DNA of 64,000 bases, taken from assembly GCA_029706075.1 (NCBI GenBank), contig JAINUG010000005.1, positions 3,275,001 to 3,339,000 on the forward strand. Reading direction: 5' to 3'. Position numbers and translations under genes: made by a program. The stretch is from Aldrovandia affinis (taxonomy: Eukaryota; Chordata; Actinopteri; Notacanthiformes; Halosauridae). A model generated the notes under the pieces. That model did not search any database, had not been told where the DNA came from, and saw nothing but the letters and a program-made list of their open reading frames with translations. The first letter of the stretch is position 1, and each line of letters starts with the position of its first letter. This document shows positions 35,354 to 46,603 of the stretch, piece after piece.

Positions 35354-36095
35354 TGTATGGTGATTTTATTATTGATATTAAATATCAGTACCTAAAAAAT
35401 CTGTACATATATTAAGTCTTTTACAGTCACCCAAAAGGGAGGTAGAGGAAGAGGTAGATGCACAGAGTTGGCTTTTTATAAGACAATGCAATTAAGTAAC
35501 ATTTAGAGTTTTATATCAAACAAATAGAACCTTGCATTTAAAATGGATAAATAACATATAAACAAAATATAAATAGCATGTTCAGCCATATTCCGTGGCT
35601 TCAAAAAAACTACAATTTTAAGCACAGAGGTTACCTTACTGACAGACACCAGACTGATCTGTTTCGGTTCACAGCCCATGTCTGACAAGAAAAGAATAAG
35701 GACATTTTCCCCTCCATGTTCTGGTCATAATGAGAGCAGGGCATGATTCATTTGAACACATCCACTTTCCCCAGCACCGGGCCTGCTCTTCCTCATCTAT
35801 TGGTCCCCCGATACATCCTAGTCCTCAAAAGGGAGCACGGCTCTTCCTTTACATTTGTACTTAAGTTTATTCCCTTAGCGGGCACTTATCCGGAGCGACC
35901 CACAGCATAGTGCGTAGAATGAAGGTGAGGGATGAACACCAGCGCAGATAGGAAAATCGAAACAAAGCGCCATTGTACAAATCAATGCTGTAACAAACGT
36001 ACTGTCAGGCGTAAGTGCCACCCTTTCTCTCTGTTGAGATGCGGTTTCTTGAGGGGTATAAAGCAATGTCTCCTGCTCGAAGGCCGGAGTCTTAC

Positions 36096-36328
36096 CTCTG
36101 GGGTTGTTCAGCAGTGCCTCTGATGCCTTCCCCCCGTCCCCGCAGTGATCCTGATCGTAGGGCAGGCACTGCTCCCCGGTCCCCGCCACCACATCCACGT
36201 TCTTGGCCAGGTCCTTGGGCTCCGTGAGCGTCCGCAGCCGATACACCTTCCTGCTGCTGGTGTCCGACAGGTACAGGGCCTCGTTTACTGGGTCAATCGC
36301 CAGGTAGTACTTATGGGCCGGGCTGGTG
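36096..36328 (-). CDS. tenm1: tenm1 internal exon: NHL propeller
   Basis: A 78-codon exon reading [45 protein letters not shown] and [18 protein letters not shown]. The repeated LAIDP...LYLSD and GDGGKA...PRG patterns are NHL blade signatures. The acceptor CTCCTCAG before CACCAG completes a Ser codon; the donor is CAGAG/GTAAGA at phase 1. Wording such as the ALYLSDT segment and [11 protein letters not shown] follows teneurin-1. It sits alone between two very long introns (12.3 kb upstream, 18.3 kb downstream) packed with transposons. Confidence 0.93.
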
Positions 36329-38246
36329 CTGAGGAGAGAGAGCCAGGCCTGTCAGCCATTGGGCATTTAAGCACCATTCCTCATCATGATGCACATGTAA
36401 GCATACGGGTGCAGTCACGTGTCGCTGTGCCAGTTTTTAGACACTCTGGTCTTTATGAGCTTTGGTATGGCAGAGCTGTTGGAACCAGAGGGTTGAATCC
36501 TGGTTGTAGGAAATTCAGACGGACACCTTAGTGAGGTACTGAAGCTACACTACTTAAGCAAATATCCCATGGTAAAAAAAATGGATTACAACAGATGACA
36601 AACATAAACACTGAAATAAACAAAAATGAGGCAAAATGAAGACATTTTGGTTTCAATGGAAAATACAACAACATCTGAAAATAAATAAGTACAGTGCATT
36701 ACAAAAGAACGAAGACACGAACAAATGATTTCATTTATATTACATTTTACATTGCCTTCATCCAGAGTGACTTACAATGCAGGGGAACATAAGTGCCTCC
36801 ACATCAGTTATATGAGCAACAGTGACATAGACCTGGATAACATTGCCAAAGCATTGCTGATATGTGTATTGCCATCAGATGTATACATTTTTCTTCCCAA
36901 TGAAATTAAAAAGGTGGTCCAGTAAAAATATTTATAAGTTTAAAACTTAGTACCTAGTACCTAAGTTTTACGGTACTGATAAACAGATGTCTTTCCAGTG
37001 TCATTAAGGATATATCCCCTTGAATGTTTACTAAACTAAAGTGACTTGATAGACAGAGAGGGAAATTCATTCATTTCAGCACGTATCTATTTCCTGCTGG
37101 TGCTTTCTTTAATGGTGAGAAACCACACAAAAGCAATGCAAAAACAAATGAGTGTATTCATTCCACTTTATTTTATTCTTTGAGTTTAATGTGTTTCCCC
37201 TTACGTCGTACACCATCATCATGTCTTTTAATGCAAGCGCCTACTGATGCTCCGCGTTAATGGTCTCCTGATGCATACAGCAAATGGGGTCTGCTCAGGT
37301 GAACAGCGTAATGGAGAATACGGAAAAACAGACACACATAGAGACAAGTGAATCAGTTCAAGTGCCAATTCAAAACTGCTGGGAACAGACACGTGAGGCC
37401 TGCTGATTTATTACCTAATTATTATTATTACGAGAGAGCCTTCTCCTGGAAAAGCGGCCACAGATGGAACATTTCTTCATCATTCAAATTTGATTTAAAA
37501 AAACATGGCGTTGGAGGGAATGCTGTCTAAAAGTGACAAAAAAAATAGCTCGCCAGATCATCATTGGTAGGCAGAGACCAAGCCCACACTACCCATCCTC
37601 CGTTTGTCATCAGGAATTGTTTTAAACCTGCACAATGGTTATTTTACATTTTGATCTGCATAAAGTAGACCGAAAAGCTTTAGAGAATCCTGTGACGATG
37701 AATTATTAGTTTGTTTTACTTGGCTGGAATACATTAGCAGTGGGACTGAACATCTGTAGCAAGGGAAGAGAAATGGGGCAGAGAAAAACATTTCAAAGGA
37801 AAAGACCCAGATTCCGCATAGCTCGTCCCAAAGCTCGGAGAGGCTGTCCTGTGGTCCTCCTGAAGACGTGCGGAAGCTTTCCTCCACTCTGGTCAGAACC
37901 GTGCTCATGCCCTGTCCCTAATTCTGCCGCGTGTCCAGTCCAGCCCAGTCCACCTAATGTCTTTAGCACGTCAGCGTCACTTCTCATTCGATTTCTAACA
38001 CTGACGGGAGAAGACAGCATTTGCAATGGAAGCAACACCTCACCTGTCTTTGTGTTTAAATAAAACATGGATGCAACACGAGCACATTCTCTACCTCCAT
38101 CTCTTCTGACATGTTAAGATTTCCCGGAGATGAACACACACATAATAAAAAAAGGAAAATGAGAGAGGGGGAAAAACGAAATAAGCAAGCATGCCAAGCA
38201 ATTTCAGTTCCAAATGAGAGAGCTTCTTGTGTAGAGTTGATAAACG

Positions 38247-38460
38247 TGGGGTGGCAGAGTGTCTCGGTGCTTAGGGACCTGGGCTTGATACCAGGACATT
38301 GGCGGTTCAAATCATTATGTGAAGCGCTGCTGTTCAATCTGTGAGCAAACCACTTATGTCTCAATTGCTCTCTTAATATGTCCAGTGGTATAAACGGATA
38401 TATGGACAATTTTATCTCAAGTCACCCTGCGCAAGGGCATCAACTCTGCACGTAAATATT
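38247..38460 (+). repeat. tRNA-derived SINE, family 3
   Basis: Head GGGGTGGCAGAGTGTCTCGG and GCGGTTCAAATC (B box), followed by a decayed tail. Related copies are at 49685-49850 and 59330-59500. Confidence 0.55.
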
Positions 38461-38461
<1 letters not shown>

Positions 38462-38496
<35 letters not shown>

Positions 38497-38560
38497 ACAC
38501 ACTTACACATACACATGCATACACACACACACACACACAAACACATACACGCACAAACAC
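38462..38560. repeat. (CA)n microsatellite, compound
   Basis: CA repeat interrupted by TTACACTTACACATACACAT and similar variants. Confidence 0.93.
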
Positions 38561-39753
38561 ATATCCTATATGAAACATTTAACAAAATCCCAGACAGGAG
38601 TAAATCCATTTTGGGGCCAGATTGTATCTGTTCAAACCCCGGATCTCTCTCCCCAGGCCTGCGATGGTACATCACCCCACAGCACAGCTACAGTTCCCCT
38701 CTAATCACACATGTAGGCACTTGTCATTGACAAGAGACTGGCCCAAACGACCCCCTGGCGTTTCTTGTTTCTTCAGAAAGACAGCATCGTTCTTAATCCT
38801 CGCAACTTTCAAATCCCAGCAAATGAACCCTGATATTGACTGAATCCGCTCTCCGTTCCTAACCCCCTTCCCCAACAGAAGGTGAGGCTACCCACCAGTG
38901 ACCTGCAAAGTAAGCCAATCACAGTGGATGTACAGAGCCAGGCTTCTAGTAATGAGAGTAAATGCAATAGACTCATTCACTCATTAAAAACATACCTGTG
39001 TCTTATGTCACGGTTCCTGGTGGCATTCCATTCAGGACAGGGGTGTTTGAGTGTGGTTATGGAAAAATAAAATACACAATTAGTTTCCATTGTAAAAAAA
39101 ATACAAATAAATCCTAGTGGTGCTTTCTGATTATGGGCAGAAAATTAATTGATTAATTCAATATTCACTTTTTTTTTTTTTACTTCATGAAATCAAAATG
39201 GATTTAAGGCAAGACACACCCAATAAAATTTTCATTTTTGGTCCCCCCATGAATTTTCATATTTTTCAATATTTCGCTAAATAAACATCATAAAGCACAC
39301 TGTATAATTAAAAATGGCCAAATAACAATAGTTCCATGTATTTTTTACATTTTATGGCATGCCGATCAATCAACAATGTCAACCAGGTTTTTAGCTCATA
39401 CTTTTTCAGTTATCTCAACTTGTGAATAAGGTATTGTCAACCAAATTCTATGAGATGATTCTTGTATGTATTCCTAAGATAAATACAGAGGGGATTGTTG
39501 ATATCTTGTTTTTTAAAGATTTTATGAGCAATTATATCCCCAAAAATAGGCAAAAATGCATTTTTATTTGCATACAGTTACATCTTGTAAGTTCCTGAAG
39601 TGTATGAAGCAAATATTCGAAATCCCCCCTGTATTTTGTAAAATATGAAGTGTCTTAACAAAATAAGATTAAAAAATGTTAGTCACTGACTCCTATCTTG
39701 CTGTAACTGAATTAGAATTTTACGCATACATTTGCATATTTTACGGGATTTTG

Positions 39754-40443
39754 TGTTACATCGCTGTCCGCCCTGTTCACTTTCCTTGTGTTTTTCTGCC
39801 ACTTTGTTCCTTGCGTGTCATGTCTGGTTTTTGCGTTCTCCCTGGGTTGTCTGTGTTGCGGGCGCGGCTTCCGCGCAATCTGTCAATTGTTGTTCCCTGC
39901 ACATTTGCACGCTGCCCCAATCTGTTTCTTGTTCCTCGTTTCGTTTAGCCTGTGACAATTGTTGTTCCCTGCACATTTTGCACGCTGCCCCAATCTGTTT
40001 CTTGTTCCCTCGTTTCGTTTAGCCTGTCACATTGTTTTCCCCTTACACATTCTGCACGCTGCCCTTATTAGTTAATGCTTTTGCCTATTTAAACCCGGCA
40101 CTCGTTTAGCCCATTGCCTTTGCGTACTAGTTTTTTTCTAGCACTGCTTTCATTTGGTTACCTGTTCCTGACTTCTCGAATATTCCTGAATCTGCCTGTG
40201 TTTATTTTGTTTCTTGTTTAGTAGCCGCACGGCTTTCCTGTTTTTTGCCGGTTGTTTTTGGATTCCCTGTTTCTCGTTTATTTAGCCGCACGGCTTTCCT
40301 GTTTTTTGCCTGTTTGTTTTTGGACGGCTTGTTTCCGTCACTTTTATTTGTTCCGTGATTAAACGCCTCCTGAGCGGAGCGCAATTACCATCTCCGTGTC
40401 GAGTCCGCTTTTGGGTCCAGGTCTGCATTTACCGCACGTAACA
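39754..40443 (+). repeat. 5' LTR of Ty3/gypsy
   Basis: Starts TGTTACATCGCTG and ends CGCACGTAACA, with 6-bp inverted ends TGTTAC/GTAACA. It contains a roughly 75-bp unit (GTTCCCTGCACATTTGCACG ...) repeated two to three times and a second pair around GCCGCACGGCTTTCCTG. A TATTTAAA motif near 40086 and the ATTAAA near 40357 are possible core signals. It differs from the 3' LTR mostly by short indels. Confidence 0.93.
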
Positions 40444-40459
40444 GAACGCAAAGGCCATT

Positions 40460-41460
40460 ATGGACCCAGCAGACTCGACTGCGCTCCACCACCTACTCGC
40501 CTGCCAGGAGGCTCGTATAGACCAGCAGGAGCGACACATGAAGGAGACTATGGAGGCACTGAGGAGTATGGGAGGCCATATTTCTCAGGTGGGAGAACAG
40601 GTGTCCCAACTCAGCTCCAACGTCTCTCTTCTGACGCAGACGACTTCTCCCAACCCCCCTGCGTCATCGCCGCCTGCCAGCCTGCCGGTTGGACAACCCA
40701 GGGAACCCCGCATTCCCCCACCCGGATCGCTATTATGGCGATTTGGGAACTGCAAGGGGTTCCTCATGCAATGCGACCTCATCTTCCACCTACAACCATC
40801 TTCATACGGCTCTGAGCCGGCAAGGATCGCATTCATCATGGGCTGCCTTGGGGTAGGGCGCTGGAGTGGGCCACTGCCATCTGGGACAGCCAGCTCCCAG
40901 CCAGTTCCCAGTACTCCACATTCGTGACAGAAATGAGGAAGGTTTTGATCACCCGGTGGGTGGGAAGGATGCCTCCCAGCGCTTATTCCATCTCCGTCAA
41001 GGGGACCGCAGCGTGGCGGAGTACGCGGTGGTGTTCAGAACCCTGGCGGCGGAATCCGCTTGGAATGACGCGTCGCTCCAAGGGGCCTTCGGAACGGGTT
41101 AGGTGAAGTGGTGAAGGGCAGGCTGGCTACGAGGGACTACCCTGACTCCCCTCGACGCTCTGGTTTCCTCGCCATCAGGGTCGACAACCGCTTGCGGGAG
41201 CGTCGGAGGGAGAAGACCGGTCACCTCACCCCAGCGAGCTCTTCTTCTCCGTCACCTCCTGATTCCTTCCTCTCCCGAACCACCGAGCAACGGTCAGCCC
41301 CGGGCTTGCAACTGAAGAGCCCATGCAGCTGGGCAGAGCTCACCTCTCCCCGGAGGAACGCAAGCGGAGACTCAAGGCGGGAGTTTGCCTCTATTGTGGT
41401 AACATGGGCCACTACCTGGCCACCTGCCCGTCGCGACCAAAAGCCCAGGCTCACCAGTAA
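40460..41460 (+). pseudogene. Ty3/gypsy gag, frameshifted
   Basis: ATG at 40460 opens MDPADSTALHHLLACQEARI. The capsid-like part (GFLMQCDLIFHLQPS, then FHLRQGDRSVAEYAVVFRTL) moves through at least three frames between about 40850 and 41110. A CCHC zinc knuckle ([14 protein letters not shown]) is readable at 41386-41427. Gag would package the element's RNA; this copy cannot make a full protein as sequenced. No clear primer-binding site is seen between the LTR and the ATG. Confidence 0.82.
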
Positions 41461-41474
41461 AACTGGGCCTACTG

Positions 41475-44090
41475 GTGAGCCACACCCAGGGCTCCACAAC
41501 CGCCCAGTCTCGCTTCCAGTTGAAGGCCACGCTCAACTGGAACCGTCAACCCCTGTCGCTGTGTGCCCTAGTGGACTCCGGGGCGGATGGAGATTTCATT
41601 GATGCCCAGCTAGTGCGACAGGCTGGCATCGCCACTCGTCTTCTTGCCGTCCCTCTCCGGGTCCACGGACTGGATGGGAACCTCCTAGCCCAGGTCACTC
41701 ACACCACCGAACCCCTACAGCTCATCCTGTCCGGCAACCACCGTGAGACCATTCAGCTCCTGGTCATCTCCTCACCCCAGTCCCCTCTGGTTCTCGGCCA
41801 ACCCTGGCTCCAACTCCACAACCCTCATCTGAACTGGATCACCAGCAAGATCCAGAGCTGGAGTCCCTACTGTCACGCCACTTGCCTCCAGTCGGCTCGA
41901 GCACCCACGGAGGGTGCTTCACCTCCCGCCAGGTTGGTTCCTCCAGACATGTCCTCGGTTCCCCCCATGTATCACGACCTGGCGGAGGTGTTCAGCAAGA
42001 GCCGAGCCTCTTCGTTGCCCCCTCATAGGCCCTATGACTGCGGCATCGACCTGCTTCCGGGCTCCCCTGCCTTCCGGTCGCCTCTTCAACATCTCGCGGC
42101 CGGAGAGAGCAGCGATGGAGTCATATATTCATGACTCACTGGCGGCAGGCATCATCCGACCCTCCTCATCCCCAGTCGGTGCAGGGTTCTTCTTCGTGGC
42201 CAAGAAGGACAAGTCACTCCGTCCCTGCATCGACTACCGAAACCTCAACGCCATCACCGTTAAAAACAAGTACCCTCTACCTCTCATCAACTCCGCATTC
42301 GAACCTCTACAGGAGGCCACTATTTTTCTAAATTGGACCTCCGTAACGCCTACCACCTTGTTCGAATCCGGGAAGGGGACGAGTGGAAGACGGTGTTCAA
42401 CACCCCCTGGGCCGCCGAGTACCTGGTGATGCCGTTCGGGCTCACCAACGCCCCCGCTGTGTTCCAGGCATTGGTCAACGATGTGCTCCGCGACTTTCTC
42501 AACCGCTCTGTCTTCGTCTACCTTGACGACATTTTAATTTTCTCCCGCAACCTACAGGAACACACTACCCATGTCCGGCAGGTCTTGGAGAGGTTGTGGG
42601 AGAACCAACTGTTTGTCAAGGCGGAGAAGTGCGAATTCCACGCCTCGTCGGTGAGCTTCCTGGGGTACATCGTGGAGTGTGGACAGGTGAGACCAGACCC
42701 GGCCAAGATCCAGGCGGTGGTGGAGTGGCCTCAACCGTCATCGGTAAAGGAATTGCAACGATTCCTGGGGTTTGCAAACTTTTACCGGGCGATTCATTCG
42801 GGACTACAGCAGGGTAGCTGAACCCCTCACCCGACTCACCTCCCCATCCATCCCCTCTCCTGGAACCCTGAAGCTGAAGCCGCCTTCATCGGTTTAAAGA
42901 ACCGCTTCACTTCCGCTCCTGTCCTGGTCCATCCTGAGGTGTCTCGTCAGTTCGTGGTGGAGGTGGATGCCTCGGACTCCGGGGTGGGGGCCATCTTGTC
43001 CCAACGCTCGGGTAAGGACCAAAAGCTCCATCCTTGCGCCTTCTACTCCCGTAGGCTGTCCCCCGCCGAGCGCAACTACGACGTTGGGAATCGGGAGTTG
43101 CTGGCGGTCAAACTCGCCCTGGAGGAGTGGCGACATTTGTTGGAGGGAGCGGAACACCCATTTATCGTCTGGACCGACCACAAAAACCTGGCATATATCC
43201 AGTCGGCCAAGAGACTCAGTTCTCGCCCGGTGTGGGCTCTGTTCTTTGGCCGCTTCAACTTCACCATCACATACAGACCCGGATCCCGTAACCTAAAACC
43301 CGACGCCCTCTCCCGCCCAATTCTCCTCCAAAACCGGACAGACGAGTCCCGACACCATCCTGTCCCCTCCTGTGTGGTTGCTGCAGTGACCTGGGGAATT
43401 GAGAGGCAGATCAGGAGGCCCAGGCCACTCAACCTGACCCCAGACCTAACCCCAGCCCTCACCTGTTTGTCCCTGTTTCCGTCCGTTCCCAGGTCCTGCA
43501 GTGGACGCACTCCTCCCGTCTGGCCTGCCACCCCGGGTTCCAGCGCACCCTGTCGCTGCTCAAACGCAGCTTTTGGTGGCCGTCCATGGCGCGGACGCCC
43601 GGGAGTTCGTACTGGCCTGCACCACCTGCGCCAGGAGCAAGGCATCCCACCAGCCCGCCAGCGGTCTCCTCCGTCCCCTACCCATCCCAGGTCGTCCTTG
43701 AGTCACATTGGTCTGGACTTTGTCTGTGGACTCCCCTCTGAAGGTAACGACACTATTTTGACCATTGTCACCGATTCTCCAAAGCAGTCCATTTCGTTCC
43801 CCCTTCCCAAGCTTCCCTCAGCCTCAGAGACCGCAGAGCTCCTGGTCCAGCACGTGGTTCGCTTACATGGGATCCCCGTCGACGTTGTGTCGGACCGTGG
43901 TCCCCAGTTTTCCTCCCACGTCTGGAAGTCGTTTTGCCAGGCCCTGGGGGCCTCTGTCAGCCTGTCCTCCGGCTACCACCCCCAGACGAATGGCCAGACC
44001 GAGAGGGGGCCAACCAAGACCTGGGGACTGCACTGCGGTGCATCACTGACCGAACCCCTCCTCCTGGAGCAATCTGCTACCCTGGGTTGA
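41475..44090 (+). pseudogene. Ty3/gypsy pol (protease, RT, RNase H, integrase), frameshifted
   Basis: The aspartic protease motif ALVDSGADGDFID is near 41570. The RT domain is split between frames: [20 protein letters not shown] near 42220, then another frame from 42333 with [12 protein letters not shown] and YLDD near 42519. A further shift falls near 42790. RNase H ([14 protein letters not shown]) is near 42960 and TDHKNL near 43170. Integrase blocks ([10 protein letters not shown], then [21 protein letters not shown] and [12 protein letters not shown]) lie between 43600 and 44010. The enzymes are broken by several shifts. Confidence 0.85.
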
Positions 44091-44529
44091 GTATGCGCAC
44101 AATTCCTAACCAGCTCTGCCACTGGTCTCTCCCCCTTCGAGTGCTCCCTAGGGTATCAGCCCCCCCTGTTCCCGGCCCAGGAGGAGGAGATCTCCGTCCC
44201 GTCTGTGCAAACCCACATCCGGCGCTGTATTCGGATTTGGGAGGACACCCGCTCTGCTCTCCGTCGCTCCACCGCGCGCACTCAACGCCTGGCGGACCGC
44301 CACCGCACCGCAGCCCCCAATACTCTCCGGGACAGCAAGTCTGGCTCTCCACCACTGACATTCCCTCCAGTCCACCTCCAAGAAACTCCAGCCACGTTAC
44401 ATCGGTCCATACAAGGTACAGTCTATCATCAACCCCTCTGCTGTCAAACTCCAACTCCCTCCAGCCCTCAAGATTCACCCCGTCTTTCACGTCTCAAAGA
44501 TCAAACCTGTCACTACCAGCTCACTGTGC

Positions 44530-44770
44530 CCTCCGGCCGTTCCCCTCCGCCCCGGATCATCGACAACGCCCAGCATACACCGTCCGGCGCATCCTGGACA
44601 TTCGGCGCAGGGGGTCGGGGCCCAATATTTGGTGGACTGGGAGGTTATGGCCCCGAGGAGAGGAGCTGGGTTTCCCGCCAGCTCATCCTTGACCCTTCCC
44701 TCATTCGGGACTTCCACCGAACCCACCCTCAGAAGAACAGGCCTGGTGGGTCGCCAGGAGGCTCCCGTTG
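44530..44770 (+). pseudogene. Ty3/gypsy chromodomain segment, frameshifted
   Basis: The readings [15 protein letters not shown], then (in another frame) [20 protein letters not shown], form a chromodomain, the C-terminal module that chromovirus integrases use to choose chromatin. One or more shifts divide it. A polypurine tract (GAGGGGGGGG) follows at about 44770. Confidence 0.75.
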
Positions 44771-44782
44771 AGGGGGGGGTTC

Positions 44783-45466
44783 TGTTACATCGCTGTCCGC
44801 CCTGTTCACTTTCCTTGTGTTTTTCTGCCACTTTGTTCCTTGCGTGTCATGTCTGGTTTTTGCGTTCTCCTGGGTTGTCTGTGTTGCGGGCGGCTTCGCC
44901 GCAATCTGTCAATTGTTGTTCCCTGCACATTTGCACGCTGCCCCAATCTGTTTCTTGTTCCCTCGTTTCGTTTAGCCTGTGACAATTGTTGTTCCCTGCA
45001 CATTTTGCACGCTGCCCCAATCTGTTTCTTGTTCCCTCGTTTCGTTTAGCCTGTCACATTGTTTTCCCTTACACATTCTGCACGCTGCCCTTATTAGTTA
45101 ATGCTTTTGCCTATTTAAACCGGCACTCGTTTAGCCCATTGCCTTTGCGTACTAGTTTTCTAGCACTGCTTTCATTTGGTTACCTGTTCCTGACTTCGCG
45201 AATATTCCTGAATCTGCCTGTGTTTATTTTGTTTCTTGTTTAGTAGCCGCACGGCTTTCCTGTTTTTTGCCGGTTGTTTTTTGGATTCCCTGTTTCTCGT
45301 TTATTTAGCCGCACGGCTTTCCTGTTTTTTGCCTGTTTGTTTTTGGACGGCTTGTTTCCGTCACTTTTATTTGTTCCGTGATTAAACGCCTCCTGAGCGG
45401 AGCGCAATTACCATCTCCGTGTCGAGTCCGCTTTTGGGTCCAGGTCTGCATTTACCGCACGTAACA
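44783..45466 (+). repeat. 3' LTR of Ty3/gypsy
   Basis: Same sequence as the 5' LTR with a handful of short indels (for example in the GGCGGCTTCGCCG segment and in homopolymer runs) and very few substitutions. It ends GTAACA, followed by the TTTTG duplication. Confidence 0.93.
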
Positions 45467-45827
45467 TTTTGCCTAATTTGCGTATTTAAATATACAGTTT
45501 TCAGAAAAGTGCTAATACCATTTTTTAAAAATCTTTACATGTTTAATAAACTGACCAAAGTTCATTAAGATGTCACACCTTGGGTGTGTCTTGCCTTATT
45601 GGGATTTATTGCCAATGATCAACATAAAATACCCTTAATGAATAAAAAAAAACCTCAACTCAAAACCTTTTTATTAATTAATTACAAATAAAAAACAGAC
45701 AATCATTTATTGCATAATTATTCACCCCATTTTTCTAAGACAGAGCTAAACCTGTGTACAATTAAGATGTTTCAAATGATTTTGAATGAAAACACATTTA
45801 TGTGCATTTATAAACAAGAGCTTCATC

Positions 45828-46603
45828 ATGAAGACCAAAGAACATACAAAGCAAATCTGAGAAAAGGTTTTTCCAAAGCACCAATCAGGGGGAAGATATA
45901 AGAAGATGTCAAAGATGTTGAATATCCTGCGAGCACTGTTAAGTCCATCATAAATAAATGAAGAGAAGGGAGGTCACCAAAAGGCCTATGGCAACACTGA
46001 CAGAGTTACAGTCTTCCATGGCAGAGATGGGAGAAACTGTCTATGGGACAACAATAGCCCAGGCTCTTCACAAATCTGTGCTTTAGGGAGGGTGGCAAAA
46101 AGAAAGCCATTGTTGAAGAAAACTCACATGAAATCTTGCCTGGAGTTTGCCAGAAGGCATGTGGGAGACTCTCAAACCAAGCGGAAGAAGATTCTATGGT
46201 CTGATGACAGCCTAACACAGCACATCATCGTATTCCCTACTGTAAAACATGGTGGCAGGAGCCTAATGCTATGGGGATGCTTCTCTGCTTCAGGGACTGG
46301 AAAACTTGTCAAAATAGAGGGACAAATGGATGGAGGAAAACCTGGTGCAGTCTGCAAAGGAGAAGATTTATATTCCAGCAGTACAATGACCCAAAGGCAG
46401 CTAAGGCCACATTGGAGTGGTTTAAAACAAACAGAAAAATCTATATCCTAGAGTGGCCCAGTCAACGCCCAGACCTCAATCCCATTGAGAATCTGTTTAA
46501 AGATTTGAAAATTGCTGTTCACCACCGGTCCCCATCCAACCTGATGGAGCTCAAGCAATTTTGTAAAGAAGTTATGGGTGAAAATGTCAATATCCAAATG
46601 TAG
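45828..46603 (+). pseudogene. Tc1 transposase pseudogene, C-terminal part clearest
   Basis: The reading begins near ATG 45828 and is soon stopped. The middle ([33 protein letters not shown]) and the C-terminal DDE part ([37 protein letters not shown]) are in different frames. This is a dead copy of the host Tc1. Confidence 0.82.

Larger units (their letters stand above)
39749..45471 (+). mobile_element. complete Ty3/gypsy retrotransposon with 5-bp target duplication
   Basis: Two LTRs (39754-40443 and 44783-45466) flank a 4.3-kb inner region with gag, protease, reverse transcriptase, RNase H, integrase and a C-terminal chromodomain. TTTTG is duplicated at 39749-39753 and 45467-45471. The order PR-RT-RH-IN plus chromodomain places it with the chromoviruses. 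It is antisense to tenm1. The LTRs are almost identical, so the insertion is recent, yet the coding region is broken by several frameshifts. Confidence 0.93.
39205..45598. mobile_element. small TIR DNA transposon, interrupted by a Ty3/gypsy
   Basis: TAAGGCAAGACACACCCAA at 39205-39223 is the exact reverse complement of 45580-45598. Removing the Ty3/gypsy (39754-45471) leaves a roughly 675-bp AT-rich element with no coding sequence. The flanks read GATTTAA on the left and TTATTGG on the right, and the unoccupied relative at 31.6 kb reads GATTTAATTGG. A TTAA or TTA target is therefore likely. Superfamily not assigned. Confidence 0.72.
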
